Below, piece after piece: positions 27,646 through 36,059 of a DNA stretch of 64,000 nucleotides. Positions within the stretch are counted from its first letter, which is position 1, and every line of letters begins with the position of its first letter. A program made the translations under genes and the position numbers. The notes beneath the pieces were generated by a model. That model had not been told where the DNA came from. It made no database searches and saw only the letters and a program-made list of their open reading frames with translations. The DNA comes from Plantactinospora sp. KBS50. Its GTDB lineage: Bacteria; Actinomycetota; Actinomycetes; Mycobacteriales; Micromonosporaceae. Location: NCBI RefSeq assembly GCF_002285795.1, contig NZ_CP022961.1, positions 6,266,001-6,330,000 on the forward strand, given 5' to 3'.

Positions 27646-28045
27646 CTGTCTACGTCCCCCCTCATAGTTGCTACCGACTCGTGCCGAACCAGTCGGCAAC
27701 CAACCCCCCGGTCGTCTGCCGTCCCCGACCCCCGGGCACGACACACGGCATGCGATTTCCCTCGCTCGACCATCATGCTCTGTAGTCGGGTGATTACGCA
27801 ACGTTGTCGGCCAAATCCATCAATCCGGACACTCCAGACGTCCGCGGTGTCTGCGGGTCGGCGTCTACCCGGTGACGTTCCGGGAAAACGCCGCGAAAGC
27901 CGCTGGCATGGTGGAGACTTGGCGCCGGTGCGCCCATGTCCGCACGTCAGGGGCCATGCGTCTAGCACAACGAGACCGGCGCCGGCAGGAAATGGGGAAA
28001 GTACGCCGCGCGGGACTTCGTTGTGCTTTCCCGTACCCTGTCGGG
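27646..28045. other. 400-bp divergent whiB4-ponA2 intergenic region
   Basis: Lower G+C than its surroundings. TACCCT 6 bp before the ponA2 GTG is a good -10 for a leaderless transcript. No RNA gene, riboswitch or ORF was recognised; the whiB4 side has a GGGGG tract near its ATG. Confidence 0.6.
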
Positions 28046-30547
28046 GTGACTTGGTTGCGCAAGCGTGATCACAACCCGCTGACCAATGCCGCGTCGCTGC
28101 TGATCTGCGGCCTCCTCGCCGGGGTCGTCGTGGCCGCCGCCGCCTTCCCCGCCGTGGCGATGTCCGGCCTCGCAGCGAAGGCCGCGGCCGAGACCTTCGA
28201 CAAGCTCCCGACGGAACTGACCGTCAAACGAGCGCCGCAGATCAGCTACCTGTACGCCTCGGACGGCAAGACCGTGCTGGCGACGATGTTCGACGAGAAC
28301 CGCCGGGACATTCCGATCAAGGACATCCCGCTGATCATGCGGCAGGCCATCGTGGCGGCCGAGGACCACAACTTCTACCAGCACAACGGCGTCGACATGA
28401 AGGGCGTGGTCCGCGCCTTCGTGAACAACAGCAACGCCGGGACGCAGCAGCAGGGCGCCTCCACCCTCACCATGCAGTACGTCCGGATGGCCATCTCCTA
28501 CTCGGCGAGCCGGCCCCGGGACGTGGTGGCGGCGACCGAGGACACCACGGCGCGCAAGCTCAAGGAAATGCGCTACGCCATGCAGATCGACAAGGAGTTG
28601 GGCAAGGACGGCGTGCTGGAGCGCTACCTGAACATCGCGCCGTTCGGCAACGGCGCGTACGGGGTGTACGCCGCCAGCCAGGTCTACTTCGGCAAGAAGC
28701 CCAAGGACCTGAAGATCGAGGAGGCCGCCATGCTCGCCGGCATGGTCAAGGCCCCGGACGGCTTCGACCCGACCGACCCCGAGAAGTACCCGAAGGCGCT
28801 GGACCGGCGCAACTACGTGATCGCCAACATGCAGGAGATCGGCGCGATCACCCCCGAGCAGGCAGAGAAGGCGAAGGCCGCCAAGCTCACGGTCAAGGGC
28901 AAGCCCACCCCGAACGGCTGCGTGGCCGCCAACAAGAACCAGTGGGGCTTCTTCTGCGACTACTTCTACCGCTGGTGGTTGTCCCAGGAGACCTTCGGGG
29001 CGACCGCGTACGACCGGGAGCGGCGGCTCAAGACCGGCGGCTACCGCATCGTGACCAGCCTGGACCTGCAGGCTCAGCAGGGCGCCAAGGACGGCGTGGA
29101 ACGCTCCGTGCCGACCGGCAAGAAGGAGGCCCTCATGGTGGCCGCCGTCGAGCCGGGCAGCGGCCGGGTGCGGGCGCTGGCCACCAACCGCAACTACAAG
29201 CTGGACAATCCCGACAAGCCACAGAACAAGCTCTCCACCGACCCGGCCAAGCGCAGGCTCGGGATCCGCGGTACGTATCCGAACACCACGAACCCGCTGC
29301 TCACCGGCGGCGGCGACATCCACGGCTACCAGGCCGGGTCGACCTTCAAGATGTTCACGATGATCGCGGCGTTGGAGAACGGCTACTCGCTCAACTACTC
29401 GTACAACGCGCCGAACATCTTCAAGTCGGACTATGTGATCCAGAAGAACAGCCCCGCCGCCTGCCCCGGCACGCACTTCTACTGCCCCGGCAACGCGGCG
29501 CCGAACGAGGCCGGCCGGTACACCATGTGGGGCGCCTTCGGCAGGTCGGTGAACACCTACTTCGTCCCGCTGGAGCAGGCGGTCGGCGCGGAGAAGGCCG
29601 TCGAGGTGGCCAAGCGCCTCGGCATCAAGTTCACCGGGAAGCTGAGCGACACCAACTCCGACGCGTACCTGGCGGCCAACGCCGAGAGCTGGGGGGCGTT
29701 CACCCTGGGCGTCTCGGCGACCACGCCACTGGACCTGGCCAACGCGTACGCGACGGTCGCGGCGGACGGCACCTACTGCGAGCCGATCCCGGTCGAGAAG
29801 ATCACCGACCAGGACGGCAACAACCTGGACGTGGCCAACCCCCGCTGCAAGAAGGTGCTCAAGACCGACGTGGCCCGGGCCGCGCTGGACGCCGCCCGCT
29901 GCCCGGTCGGGGACCGCTCGTCCACCTCCAAGTGCGTCGGCGCCACGGCCTCGGCCGTGCACCGGGTGGTCGGCAAGCCGGTGGCCGGCAAGACCGGCAC
30001 CACCGACCAGGACAAGACCGCCGCGCTGGTGGCGATGACCAAGCAGTACTCCTTCGCCGGCATCCTCGCCGACCCGGACTGGCCGCAGACCACCGAGCGG
30101 ATGAAGCACGAGGGCAAGGGTGGCGTGAACCCGGCCGTCTACGAGGCCCTACGGGACGCCATGAAGGGCAAACCCGCCATCGACTTCCCGGGGCCGGGCA
30201 GCAGCAGCAAGATGGTGCAGGGCGACGAGAAGACCATCCCGTCGGTGCGCTGCTATTCGCTCGACAACGCCCGCGCCAAGCTCAAGGACGCCGGATTCGA
30301 GGTCCGCACCGGCGACGGGCGGGTGGACTCAAGCTGCCCCGCCGGCAGCGCGGCGGGCACCAACCCGGACGGCAAGGCGCCGGAGGGCGCCCAGGTGATC
30401 ATCCAGGTCAGCAACGGCAAGGACAACAAGCCGGCGGATGACGGCGGCGGCTCCGGAAACGGAGACGGGAACGGCCCGGGGAACGGAAACGGCCCCGGTA
30501 ACGGGCAGGCCCCGTCACCACCGAGCACACCCAGACCCCGCAACTGA
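28046..30547 (+). CDS. ponA2: Class A penicillin-binding protein with PASTA domain (PonA2/PBP1-like)
   Basis: 833 aa. N-terminal TM helix (LLICGLLAGVVVAAAAFPAV), then a GT51 glycosyltransferase with AAEDHNFYQHNGVD and STLTMQYVRM, an interdomain region, and a transpeptidase with SxxK (GSTFKMF), SxN (GRSVNTYF) and KTG (AGKTGTTDQ). A PASTA domain near 735-800 (YSLDNARAKLKDAGFEV) and a Gly/Asn/Pro tail end the protein. It polymerises and cross-links peptidoglycan at the membrane outer face. GTG at 28046 is leaderless by position. Orthologous to mycobacterial PonA2 by architecture and neighbours (whiB4 upstream, metallophosphoesterase downstream). Confidence 0.93.
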   Translation: MTWLRKRDHNPLTNAASLLICGLLAGVVVAAAAFPAVAMSGLAAKAAAETFDKLPTELTVKRAPQISYLYASDGKTVLATMFDENRRDIPIKDIPLIMRQAIVAAEDHNFYQHNGVDMKGVVRAFVNNSNAGTQQQGASTLTMQYVRMAISYSASRPRDVVAATEDTTARKLKEMRYAMQIDKELGKDGVLERYLNIAPFGNGAYGVYAASQVYFGKKPKDLKIEEAAMLAGMVKAPDGFDPTDPEKYPKALDRRNYVIANMQEIGAITPEQAEKAKAAKLTVKGKPTPNGCVAANKNQWGFFCDYFYRWWLSQETFGATAYDRERRLKTGGYRIVTSLDLQAQQGAKDGVERSVPTGKKEALMVAAVEPGSGRVRALATNRNYKLDNPDKPQNKLSTDPAKRRLGIRGTYPNTTNPLLTGGGDIHGYQAGSTFKMFTMIAALENGYSLNYSYNAPNIFKSDYVIQKNSPAACPGTHFYCPGNAAPNEAGRYTMWGAFGRSVNTYFVPLEQAVGAEKAVEVAKRLGIKFTGKLSDTNSDAYLAANAESWGAFTLGVSATTPLDLANAYATVAADGTYCEPIPVEKITDQDGNNLDVANPRCKKVLKTDVARAALDAARCPVGDRSSTSKCVGATASAVHRVVGKPVAGKTGTTDQDKTAALVAMTKQYSFAGILADPDWPQTTERMKHEGKGGVNPAVYEALRDAMKGKPAIDFPGPGSSSKMVQGDEKTIPSVRCYSLDNARAKLKDAGFEVRTGDGRVDSSCPAGSAAGTNPDGKAPEGAQVIIQVSNGKDNKPADDGGGSGNGDGNGPGNGNGPGNGQAPSPPSTPRPRN

Positions 30548-30552
30548 CGACA

Positions 30553-30599
30553 CGAAGTGGCCCCCTCCGATGCAGCGCATCCGGAGGGGGCCACTTTCG
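30553..30599. terminator. Strong bidirectional hairpin after ponA2
   Basis: A 14-bp perfect stem (AAGTGGCCCCCTCC with GGAGGGGGCCACTT) extended by GATGC/GCATC across one bulge, between the convergent ponA2 and yqeY genes. Flanking A and T residues make it able to end transcription both ways. Confidence 0.88.
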
Positions 30600-30644
30600 T
30601 CAGCCGTCGCCGCGTCATGCCCCTCCGGGCACCACCCGCGAGCC

Positions 30645-31100
30645 TCAGGCGCCGAGCTGACGACGTACCTCGGCGGCCACCCGGCCTCCCTCGGCCCGGC
30701 CGGCCACCGCGGCCTGGGCCGCCTTCATGGCCGGGCCCATCTGTGCACGGCCGCTGAACCCACCGGCCGACAGCGCCCCCGCGACCAGTTCGGTCAGCTC
30801 CGCATCGTCGAGCTGCTTCGGCAGGTAGCGGTCCAGCACCTCGCCCTCGGCGCGTTCCCTGGCCGCCTGCTCGGCCCGCCCCGCCTCGGCGAAGGCGGTG
30901 GCCGCCTCCCGGCGCTTCTTGGCCTCCCTGGTCAGCACCGCCATCACCTCATCGTCCGTGAGGTCCCGCTTCTGCGCCCCCGCGACCTCGGCGTTCCCGA
31001 CGGCGGCCAGCGCCATCCGCAGGGTCGAGGTGGTCACCTCGTCACGGGCCTTGAGACTGGTACGCATGTCGGTGGTCAGCCGGTCCTTCAACGCGCTCAT
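30645..31100 (-). CDS. GatB/YqeY domain protein
   Basis: 151 aa. MSALKDRLTTDMRTSLKARD, STLRMALAAVGNAEV, LTREAKKRREAATAF and EGEVLDRYLPKQLDDAELTELV are the conserved YqeY core, related to the tRNA-binding tail of GatB amidotransferase; function as a stand-alone protein is unknown. ATG at 31100 is divergent from the metallophosphoesterase ATG at 31126, leaving only 25 bp, so their promoters must overlap each other's 5' regions. Confidence 0.9.
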   Translation of the reverse strand: MSALKDRLTTDMRTSLKARDEVTTSTLRMALAAVGNAEVAGAQKRDLTDDEVMAVLTREAKKRREAATAFAEAGRAEQAARERAEGEVLDRYLPKQLDDAELTELVAGALSAGGFSGRAQMGPAMKAAQAAVAGRAEGGRVAAEVRRQLGA

Positions 31101-31125
31101 GGACGCCCAAACTACTCTGGAAGGC

Positions 31126-32028
31126 ATGGAAAAGCGCACGGTACTGCGGCTGGCCGGCGGACTCGCGGTGGCCGGAGCCGCCACCCTCGGATACGCATCG
31201 TTGATCGAGCGGAATCGGTTCACCCTCCGGCGGTACGACGTACCGGTGCTGGACGCCGACGCGGAACCGCTGCGCATTCTGCACCTGTCCGACCTGCACA
31301 TGATGCCGGGCCAGCGACGCAAGCAGGCGTGGGTCGCCTCGCTCGCGGCCACCGACCCCGACCTGGTGGTGGTCACCGGGGACAACATGGCCGACCCGCG
31401 CTCGGTGCCCGGGGTGCTGCGGGCGTTGCAGCCGCTGCTGGACGTCCCCGGCGCCTTCGTCTTCGGCTCCAACGACTACACCGGGCCGGTGTGGAAGAAC
31501 CCACTGCGGTACGTCGTGCCGCGCCGGGGCGAGGAGGGGTACCGGCACGGCGTCGAGCTGCCGTACGAGGACCTCCGGGACGTGCTGGTCAATGCCGGCT
31601 GGACCGACCTGAACAACGCCCGGACCTCTATCAAGGCCGGCGGCCGGCTGATCGAACTGGTCGGGGTGGACGACCCGCACGTGAGCCGGGACGACTACGA
31701 GTCCGTCGCGGGGCGGGTCGCGCCCGAGGCGGCCCTGTCGATCGGCGTCACCCACTCGCCCGAGTCGCGGGTACTGGACGCGATGGCCGAGGACGGGTTG
31801 GCGCTGCTGCTCGCCGGGCACACCCACGGCGGCCAGGTCTGCGTGCCCTTCTACGGTGCGCTCACCACCAACTGTGATCTTCCCCGCTCGATGGCCCGCG
31901 GTCTGCACCGCTGGCCCGGCTCGGACGCCTGGCTGCACGTCTCCGCCGGGCTGGGCACCCACCCCACCGCGCCGGTCCGGTTCGCCTGCCCACCCGAGGC
32001 TTCGCTGCTCACGCTGATCCCCTGCTGA
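31126..32028 (+). CDS. Membrane-anchored metallophosphoesterase (YkuE/Rv3683-like)
   Basis: 300 aa. An N-terminal hydrophobic segment (VLRLAGGLAVAGAATLGYASL) is followed by calcineurin-like motifs: LSDLHMMPG, VTGDNMAD, FGSNDY (in place of GNHD), VTHSPES, LAGHTHGGQV and SAGLGTHPTAPVRF. This matches the YkuE/Rv3683 group found next to ponA2 in Actinobacteria; related enzymes act on lipid or cell-wall precursors at the membrane. GGAAGG lies 2 bp before the ATG, closer than usual. Downstream is the tRNA-Pro promoter. Confidence 0.88.
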   Translation: MEKRTVLRLAGGLAVAGAATLGYASLIERNRFTLRRYDVPVLDADAEPLRILHLSDLHMMPGQRRKQAWVASLAATDPDLVVVTGDNMADPRSVPGVLRALQPLLDVPGAFVFGSNDYTGPVWKNPLRYVVPRRGEEGYRHGVELPYEDLRDVLVNAGWTDLNNARTSIKAGGRLIELVGVDDPHVSRDDYESVAGRVAPEAALSIGVTHSPESRVLDAMAEDGLALLLAGHTHGGQVCVPFYGALTTNCDLPRSMARGLHRWPGSDAWLHVSAGLGTHPTAPVRFACPPEASLLTLIPC

Positions 32029-32062
32029 CACCCGGGAGGTGCCCCCGCCGGGGGTACCCGGT

Positions 32063-32090
32063 TTGACCGTCGGTGGGCGTGAGCTACTAT
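32063..32090 (+). promoter_or_regulatory. Promoter of tRNA-Pro
   Basis: TTGACC (32063-32068) and TACTAT (32085-32090) spaced by 16 bp form a near-consensus sigma70/HrdB promoter, with the tRNA 5' end 17 bp after the -10. Confidence 0.8.
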
Positions 32091-32106
32091 TGCCCGGCAC
32101 GGCAAC

Positions 32107-32180
32107 CGGGGTGTAGCGCAGCTTGGCAGCGCGCTTCGTTCGGGACGAAGAGGTCGTGGGTTCAAATCCCGCCACCCCGA
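32107..32180 (+). tRNA. tRNA-Pro (anticodon CGG)
   Basis: 74 nt folding as a full cloverleaf: acceptor CGGGGTG/CACCCCG plus discriminator A, D-arm with GCGC pairs, anticodon stem CTTCG/CGAAG around loop TTCGGGA (anticodon CGG), and T-arm GTGGG-TTCAAAT-CCCGC. CCA is not encoded. Its 3' half is the left end of a 50-bp repeat found again at 38266, so the gene is the attachment site of the integrated element. Confidence 0.95.
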
Positions 32181-32187
32181 CAGAGAT
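32138..32187 (+). repeat. attL: 50-bp direct repeat (left copy)
   Basis: Runs from the anticodon loop through the tRNA 3' end and 7 nt beyond. Identical over all 50 positions to 38266-38315. The left copy keeps the whole tRNA gene intact, as usual for tRNA-targeting integrases. Confidence 0.95.
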
Positions 32188-32188
32188 C

Positions 32189-32221
32189 AGAGGGCACGTC
32201 CTATCGACGGACGTGCCCTCT
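32189..32221. terminator. Hairpin after tRNA-Pro / int
   Basis: AGAGGGCACGTCC, loop TATCGAC, GGACGTGCCCTCT: a 13-bp perfect stem. It can terminate both the tRNA and the convergent int. A near copy stands at 38318. Confidence 0.85.
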
Positions 32222-32225
32222 AGCG

Positions 32226-33365
32226 CTATGTGCAGCAGTGGAGTACGGCAGCGGTCAGCGCAGGCTCTCGCCCAGGCGCTTGAGCGCGTCGCGGGTGGCA
32301 TCCGAGGACGCCCCGCGAATAGATCTCCATCGTCACCGACACCTCGGCGTGCCGGAGCACCTGCATGATGACGCGCGGGTGCACGTCCAGGTCGACGAGC
32401 AGGGTCGCGCAGGTACGCCGGGCGTCGTGCACGGTGATCTTCCGAACTCCGGCGCGGGCGCAGCGGGCGTCCCAGGAACGGTTGAAGTTGCGCGGCTCCA
32501 CCGGGGTTCCGTAGCGGGTGGTGAACAGCAGCGGCGAGCCCTGCCAGGCGATGCCCGCCTCGTCGCGGTCGGCCTTCCTCGCCTGCTGACGGAGGTCGAG
32601 TGCTGCCGCGCAGATGTCCGGCAGCGGGAGGATGGCGTCCGAGGTCTGCGTTTTGGTCTCCCGGTGCAGCAGTTGCCCGCCGACCCGCTGCAACTGCCAG
32701 CCGATCGACAGCTCCCCCGCCGCCAGGTCGACGGCGTCCCCGGTGAGGCCGAGCACCTCGCCCTTACGCAGGCCGAGCACCAGGATCAGCACGTACGCGG
32801 CGTACAACGGGTCGCGGTCGGCCCGCGCGGACTCCAGGAACCGACGCGCCTCGTCGCTGGTCCACGCCCGGCCCCGGCGGCGGCGGACCGGTGGGAGCTT
32901 GACCAGGGCGGCGGCGTTGCGGGTGACCAGTTCCTCGGTGGCGGCGTGGTTGAGTGCGGAGCGCAGCACGCCCCGGACGTCCTTGACGGTGCGGGCGGAC
33001 GGCACGTCGCCGCAGCACCGGCCGAGCGCGCAGCAGCGCCGTCTGAGTTCGGGGCGGCGGGCGTCCTTGCCCTGGGCGCAGCACTGGCAGGTGCGGGCCA
33101 CCTCGTTGACCCAGGTCTGTACGTCGCGCACCTGGAGCCGGTCGAGCCGCTTCCCGCCGAGGCCGGGGATCACGTACAGCCGGAGGATCGTCTCGTAGGT
33201 GGCGCAGGTCAGCGGCGCGAGGTTGGGGCGCACGACCTCCCGGTGCCAGTAGGTCAGGTAGTCGCCGAGGGTGGCGATCTTCATCTTGACCTTGGACAGG
33301 CCGAAGCCGAACAGCACGGCGACCTCGGCGGGCCAGTACCAACGTGGGGTGAGGTGCTGGATCAT
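32226..33365 (-). CDS. int: Tyrosine recombinase (integrase) with excisionase-like N-terminus
   Basis: About 379 aa. Residues about 100-125 form a Cys-rich insert (CQCCAQGK..CCALGRCCG) usual in AICE integrases. Catalytic residues: Arg in GLRKGEV, HDARR (H-x-x-R), His in LRHAEV and Tyr in EIYSR. The first 28 residues (LTPRWYWPAEVAVLFGFGLSKVKM) look like an excisionase helix-turn-helix rather than an integrase start, suggesting an in-frame xis-int deletion fusion. After the Tyr, one extra G in CGGGGC changes the tail; the related relic at 38351 shows the expected frame (SQASS..), whose stop would be at 32255. ATG overlaps the RepSA-remnant stop (ATGA). Confidence 0.85.
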   Translation of the reverse strand: MIQHLTPRWYWPAEVAVLFGFGLSKVKMKIATLGDYLTYWHREVVRPNLAPLTCATYETILRLYVIPGLGGKRLDRLQVRDVQTWVNEVARTCQCCAQGKDARRPELRRRCCALGRCCGDVPSARTVKDVRGVLRSALNHAATEELVTRNAAALVKLPPVRRRRGRAWTSDEARRFLESARADRDPLYAAYVLILVLGLRKGEVLGLTGDAVDLAAGELSIGWQLQRVGGQLLHRETKTQTSDAILPLPDICAAALDLRQQARKADRDEAGIAWQGSPLLFTTRYGTPVEPRNFNRSWDARCARAGVRKITVHDARRTCATLLVDLDVHPRVIMQVLRHAEVSVTMEIYSRGVLGCHPRRAQAPGREPALTAAVLHCCT

Positions 33366-33835
33366 GCCGCCACCCCCGACCACGCCTCGTGGGCGAGTTC
33401 TTCGCGGCCGATGCGGTGGCGTTCGCGGCGTTGGGCGGCGGCGGTGTTGGCGAGCAGGGCGTCGCCGTCGGTGAGCCAGCCGGAGCCGACGAAGGCCAGC
33501 GTGCCCACGGTGACCGTGCCGGCCGTGTCGTCGCTGTCAACCGTGTCGGCGTGCTCGGTGCGGCGGTAGGCGGCGCGGGTGTCGCGGAGCTGGCCGAAGA
33601 TGACCGAGTAGCGGCAGGCCTTGGTGAGGAAGTGGCCGCCGTAGCCGAGCATGTGCGCCCAGCGGCGCAGCCCGGCGTAGACGTTGGGTGTGGTGTCAAG
33701 GTCGCCTTGACGGTCTTCGGTCTTCCCGGCTGTCCGGGTGACGTGGTGCCGGGTGGGGCGGCCGAGTCGCCAGCAGGCGTCGATGAGGCGGGCGAGGTGG
33801 TCGCGCAGAGGGAGGACCCGTCTCCTGTTCGCTAC
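33362..33835 (-). pseudogene. C-terminal remnant of RepSA-type replication initiator
   Basis: An open frame ending at 33362 encodes LRDHLARLIDACWRLG, TPNVYAGLRRWAHMLGYGG, HFLTKACRYSVIFGQLR and SGWLTDGDALLANTAAA, the C-terminal part of RepSA-like initiators of pSAM2-type elements. The N-terminal two thirds, with the rolling-circle replication domain, is absent: homology stops where the Fic gene ends at 33838 and base composition drops. No start site is evident. Position directly upstream of the integrase, with overlapping stop and start, is that of repSA in AICEs. Confidence 0.75.
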
Positions 33836-33837
33836 GG

Positions 33838-35013
33838 CTATCGGGACGTAAGGATTGCCCTAATCTTTGGCGCCACGAACATCCTCCCGTACCGTTCGCC
33901 GGTCACTTCCTGCAAGATTCCCATCTCAACTAGCTTGCCGATGGCGCTGTTCGCGGGGGGGTACGTCACCTTATGGAGTTCGGCGGCCCGAGATACCGTA
34001 ATGTACGGGTACCCGATGAGAGAATCTGCAATGTCGAGGACTACGCCTCGCACCTTTTTCTTGCGAAGCGTCTCCATCATCTCGGCCCGTGCCGCGAGAA
34101 GGTCTTCAATCTTCTTTACGGCATTGTTAGCTTGTGCCAGAATCCCGTCACAAAAGAAGGTTACCCACGAGTTGAAGTCGCCTGTAATGCTGACCTGCAG
34201 CATCTCATCCTTGTATTGATTCTCTCGCTCCTTAAGCCAGGGCGACAGGTTTAGTACCGGATAGCTCAACGACTTCGCCTCTACTAGCTGTAGAGTGACT
34301 ACCAGCCTCCCCATTCGGCCGTTTCCGTCACTGAAGGGGTGAAGTGTTTCAAACTGATAGTGGCCCACGGCGACCTTAACGAGGATCGGGATATCGTCTT
34401 CGGCGTTTATCCACTTTTCCCAGTCGCTGACCCTTTGGATTAAATCTTCGCCCCAAAGTGGAGGCACAAAACGTGATAGCTCAATTCCGAGATGCCGCTC
34501 GCCAATATAAACGTGTCTTTCGCGAAGTCGTCCGGCATCGTAACCGCCGCCCCGCGTTCCTCGAACTAGGATCTCTTGCAGTTCTGCTATCAAGCTGAGG
34601 CAAATCGGCTTCTTGTTGATAAGTCGAAGCCCGCGCTCCGCTGCTCGGACATAGTTCATGACCTCGCGAAGCTCGGCGCTCTGTTGAGCTTCGTCGAGGT
34701 AGTCTGCCTCAAGGACTTCGTCAAGCGGGGCGTAGGTTCCTTCAAGTGCAGAGGTGCTCTGAGCTTCACGCCGGAGGGCGGGTCGCACCAAGAGGGATGG
34801 GTTCGGTAGTCGCTGGACGGCGAAGTCAAGACGCCCGACTGCCATGCTCGCCTCGGCCACCCGGCTGTACGTCCGCTCAGAGAGTGGGATGCTCGGTGGT
34901 AGCGGGTAGGGCATGAACGCGAAGTGCTTGTAGTCTTGTCCGAGGTAGGCGTCATGTCCAGAGATGGGCCGAAGTTCACCCATCGGTGACTTCCTGAACG
35001 CTTCGATGTCCAC
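33838..35013 (-). CDS. fic: Fic-domain AMP-transferase with C-terminal winged helix
   Basis: 391 aa. N-terminal Fic_N-like domain with STSALEGT, fitting the inhibitory (S/T)xxxE(G/N) helix; Fic core with complete motif HPFSDGNGRMGR and flap region HVYIGERHLG; C-terminal winged-helix segment (VSRAAELHKVTYPPANSAIGKLVEMGIL). It should transfer AMP to a Ser/Thr/Tyr target, self-inhibited until Arg release. The gene is much lower in G+C and uses A/T-ending codons freely, unlike all neighbours, so it was acquired from elsewhere. GTG start has GGAGG 5-6 bp upstream. Confidence 0.9.
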   Translation of the reverse strand: MDIEAFRKSPMGELRPISGHDAYLGQDYKHFAFMPYPLPPSIPLSERTYSRVAEASMAVGRLDFAVQRLPNPSLLVRPALRREAQSTSALEGTYAPLDEVLEADYLDEAQQSAELREVMNYVRAAERGLRLINKKPICLSLIAELQEILVRGTRGGGYDAGRLRERHVYIGERHLGIELSRFVPPLWGEDLIQRVSDWEKWINAEDDIPILVKVAVGHYQFETLHPFSDGNGRMGRLVVTLQLVEAKSLSYPVLNLSPWLKERENQYKDEMLQVSITGDFNSWVTFFCDGILAQANNAVKKIEDLLAARAEMMETLRKKKVRGVVLDIADSLIGYPYITVSRAAELHKVTYPPANSAIGKLVEMGILQEVTGERYGRMFVAPKIRAILTSR

Positions 35014-35078
35014 GCTTGCCTCCGACCGGACGAGGCGATGCTGAGCGCCTTCGCCAAACCTTACAATCTCCGTCCCAG

Positions 35079-35108
35079 ATTTATAGGATCCGGCTTGATC
35101 CTATAAAT
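35079..35108. promoter_or_regulatory. 30-bp palindrome upstream of fic
   Basis: ATTTATAGGATC, spacer CGGCTT, GATCCTATAAAT: perfect 12-bp arms, A/T-rich, 65-95 bp before the fic start. A shorter repeat (GGAAC-TATAG-GTTCC) follows at about 35118-35132. Position suggests an operator; the winged helix of Fic itself is a candidate binder. Confidence 0.7.
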
Positions 35109-35490
35109 TACATCCTTGGAACTATAGGTTCCCCTCGGGGGTGTACGGGTCCCGAGCTGCAATCACTACCGTCCGCATGCTGAGGGCCTACCGGCCAGTA
35201 GGGCCGCTCCTCCGCCCGCGACGCTGTAGCTGTCGGGGAACGTCAGGCGTGAGGCAGCAAGGAGGCAGCGCGCGCCTCGATGCGCGTTGATCCGGAGCGT
35301 CATCCTACGAGGCTTGGCTCCAGCTTCTCGATGCGGACTGCTACCAGCTGACAGATGCCGACAGCTTGGGACCGCATCCCCCCGCCGGGGGTCGGTGTTG
35401 GACGTCGTCGTCTGGGTGGCGGCACGAGCAGTGCGTCCGGGAGGCGTTGTCCACGACGCGTGGTGAGGGTTCGGCGCGGATACTGGCGGG
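35109..35490. other. Non-coding stretch between fic and NUDIX genes
   Basis: 382 bp with no convincing ORF. The composition changes from A/T-rich to G/C-rich at about 35150, the likely edge of the imported fic segment. TACTGG (35481-35486) just before the NUDIX start fits a -10 for a leaderless message. No RNA gene was recognised. Confidence 0.5.
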
Positions 35491-36056
35491 GTGGTGGAGG
35501 AGCAGGCGACGGAGTTGACCCGGTGGACCATCCACGGCGAGCGGGTGGTGGACGACACCCGCCGAGCGCGGCTGAGTATCGCCGAGGTGGAGTTGCCCGA
35601 CGGGGTTCGGTTCGAGCAGTACGTGATCCGGGCTCCCCGGTCGGCCATGCTCGCCGTGCTCGACGACCAAGAGCGTCTGCTGTTGATGCGGCGGCACCGG
35701 TTCGTGTTCGACCGGTGGGTGTGGGAGCTGCCCGGCGGCTACGTCGACGACGACGAGCACCCGGCGCAGTGCGCCGTGCGGGAGGTCGAGGAGGAGACCG
35801 GCTGGCGGCCCCAGGAGGTCGAGCCGTTGCTGTCCTTCCAACCGTGGGTCGGCACTGCCGACGCCGAGAACCTTCTCTTCCTGGCCCGGCAGGCTGAGCA
35901 CATCGGCGCACCCGTGGACGTGAACGAAGCAGAGCAGGTCGCCTGGATCCCGCTCGACGAGGCGTACGGGCTGGTGGCCCGGGGGAGATCGTCGGTGCCG
36001 GCACAGTGATTGCGGTGCTGGAGCTGGTCGCGCGGAGGGCACGCGGGGAACTGTGA
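35491..36056 (+). CDS. NUDIX hydrolase of the integrative element (frameshifted near the 3' end)
   Basis: About 188 aa when repaired. The NUDIX box GYVDDDEHPAQCAVREVEEETGW fits Gx5Ex7REUxEExGU; upstream RRHRFVFDRWVWELPGG and downstream SFQPWVGTADAENLLF resemble ADP-sugar pyrophosphatases. The frame derails in the G run 35981-35985 (LVARGRSS); one extra base restores LVARG-EIVGAGTVIAVLELVARRARGEL and a stop at 36056. GTG at 35491 or 35494. NUDIX genes ('nud') accompany the regulator in many AICEs, possibly controlling a nucleotide signal for excision. Confidence 0.8.
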
Positions 36057-36059
36057 TGG

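Noticed and set aside
35166-35648. Leftward gene overlapping the NUDIX start
   Set aside because: Its frame is the antisense shadow of the NUDIX gene plus non-coding sequence, with no ribosome site or family resemblance.
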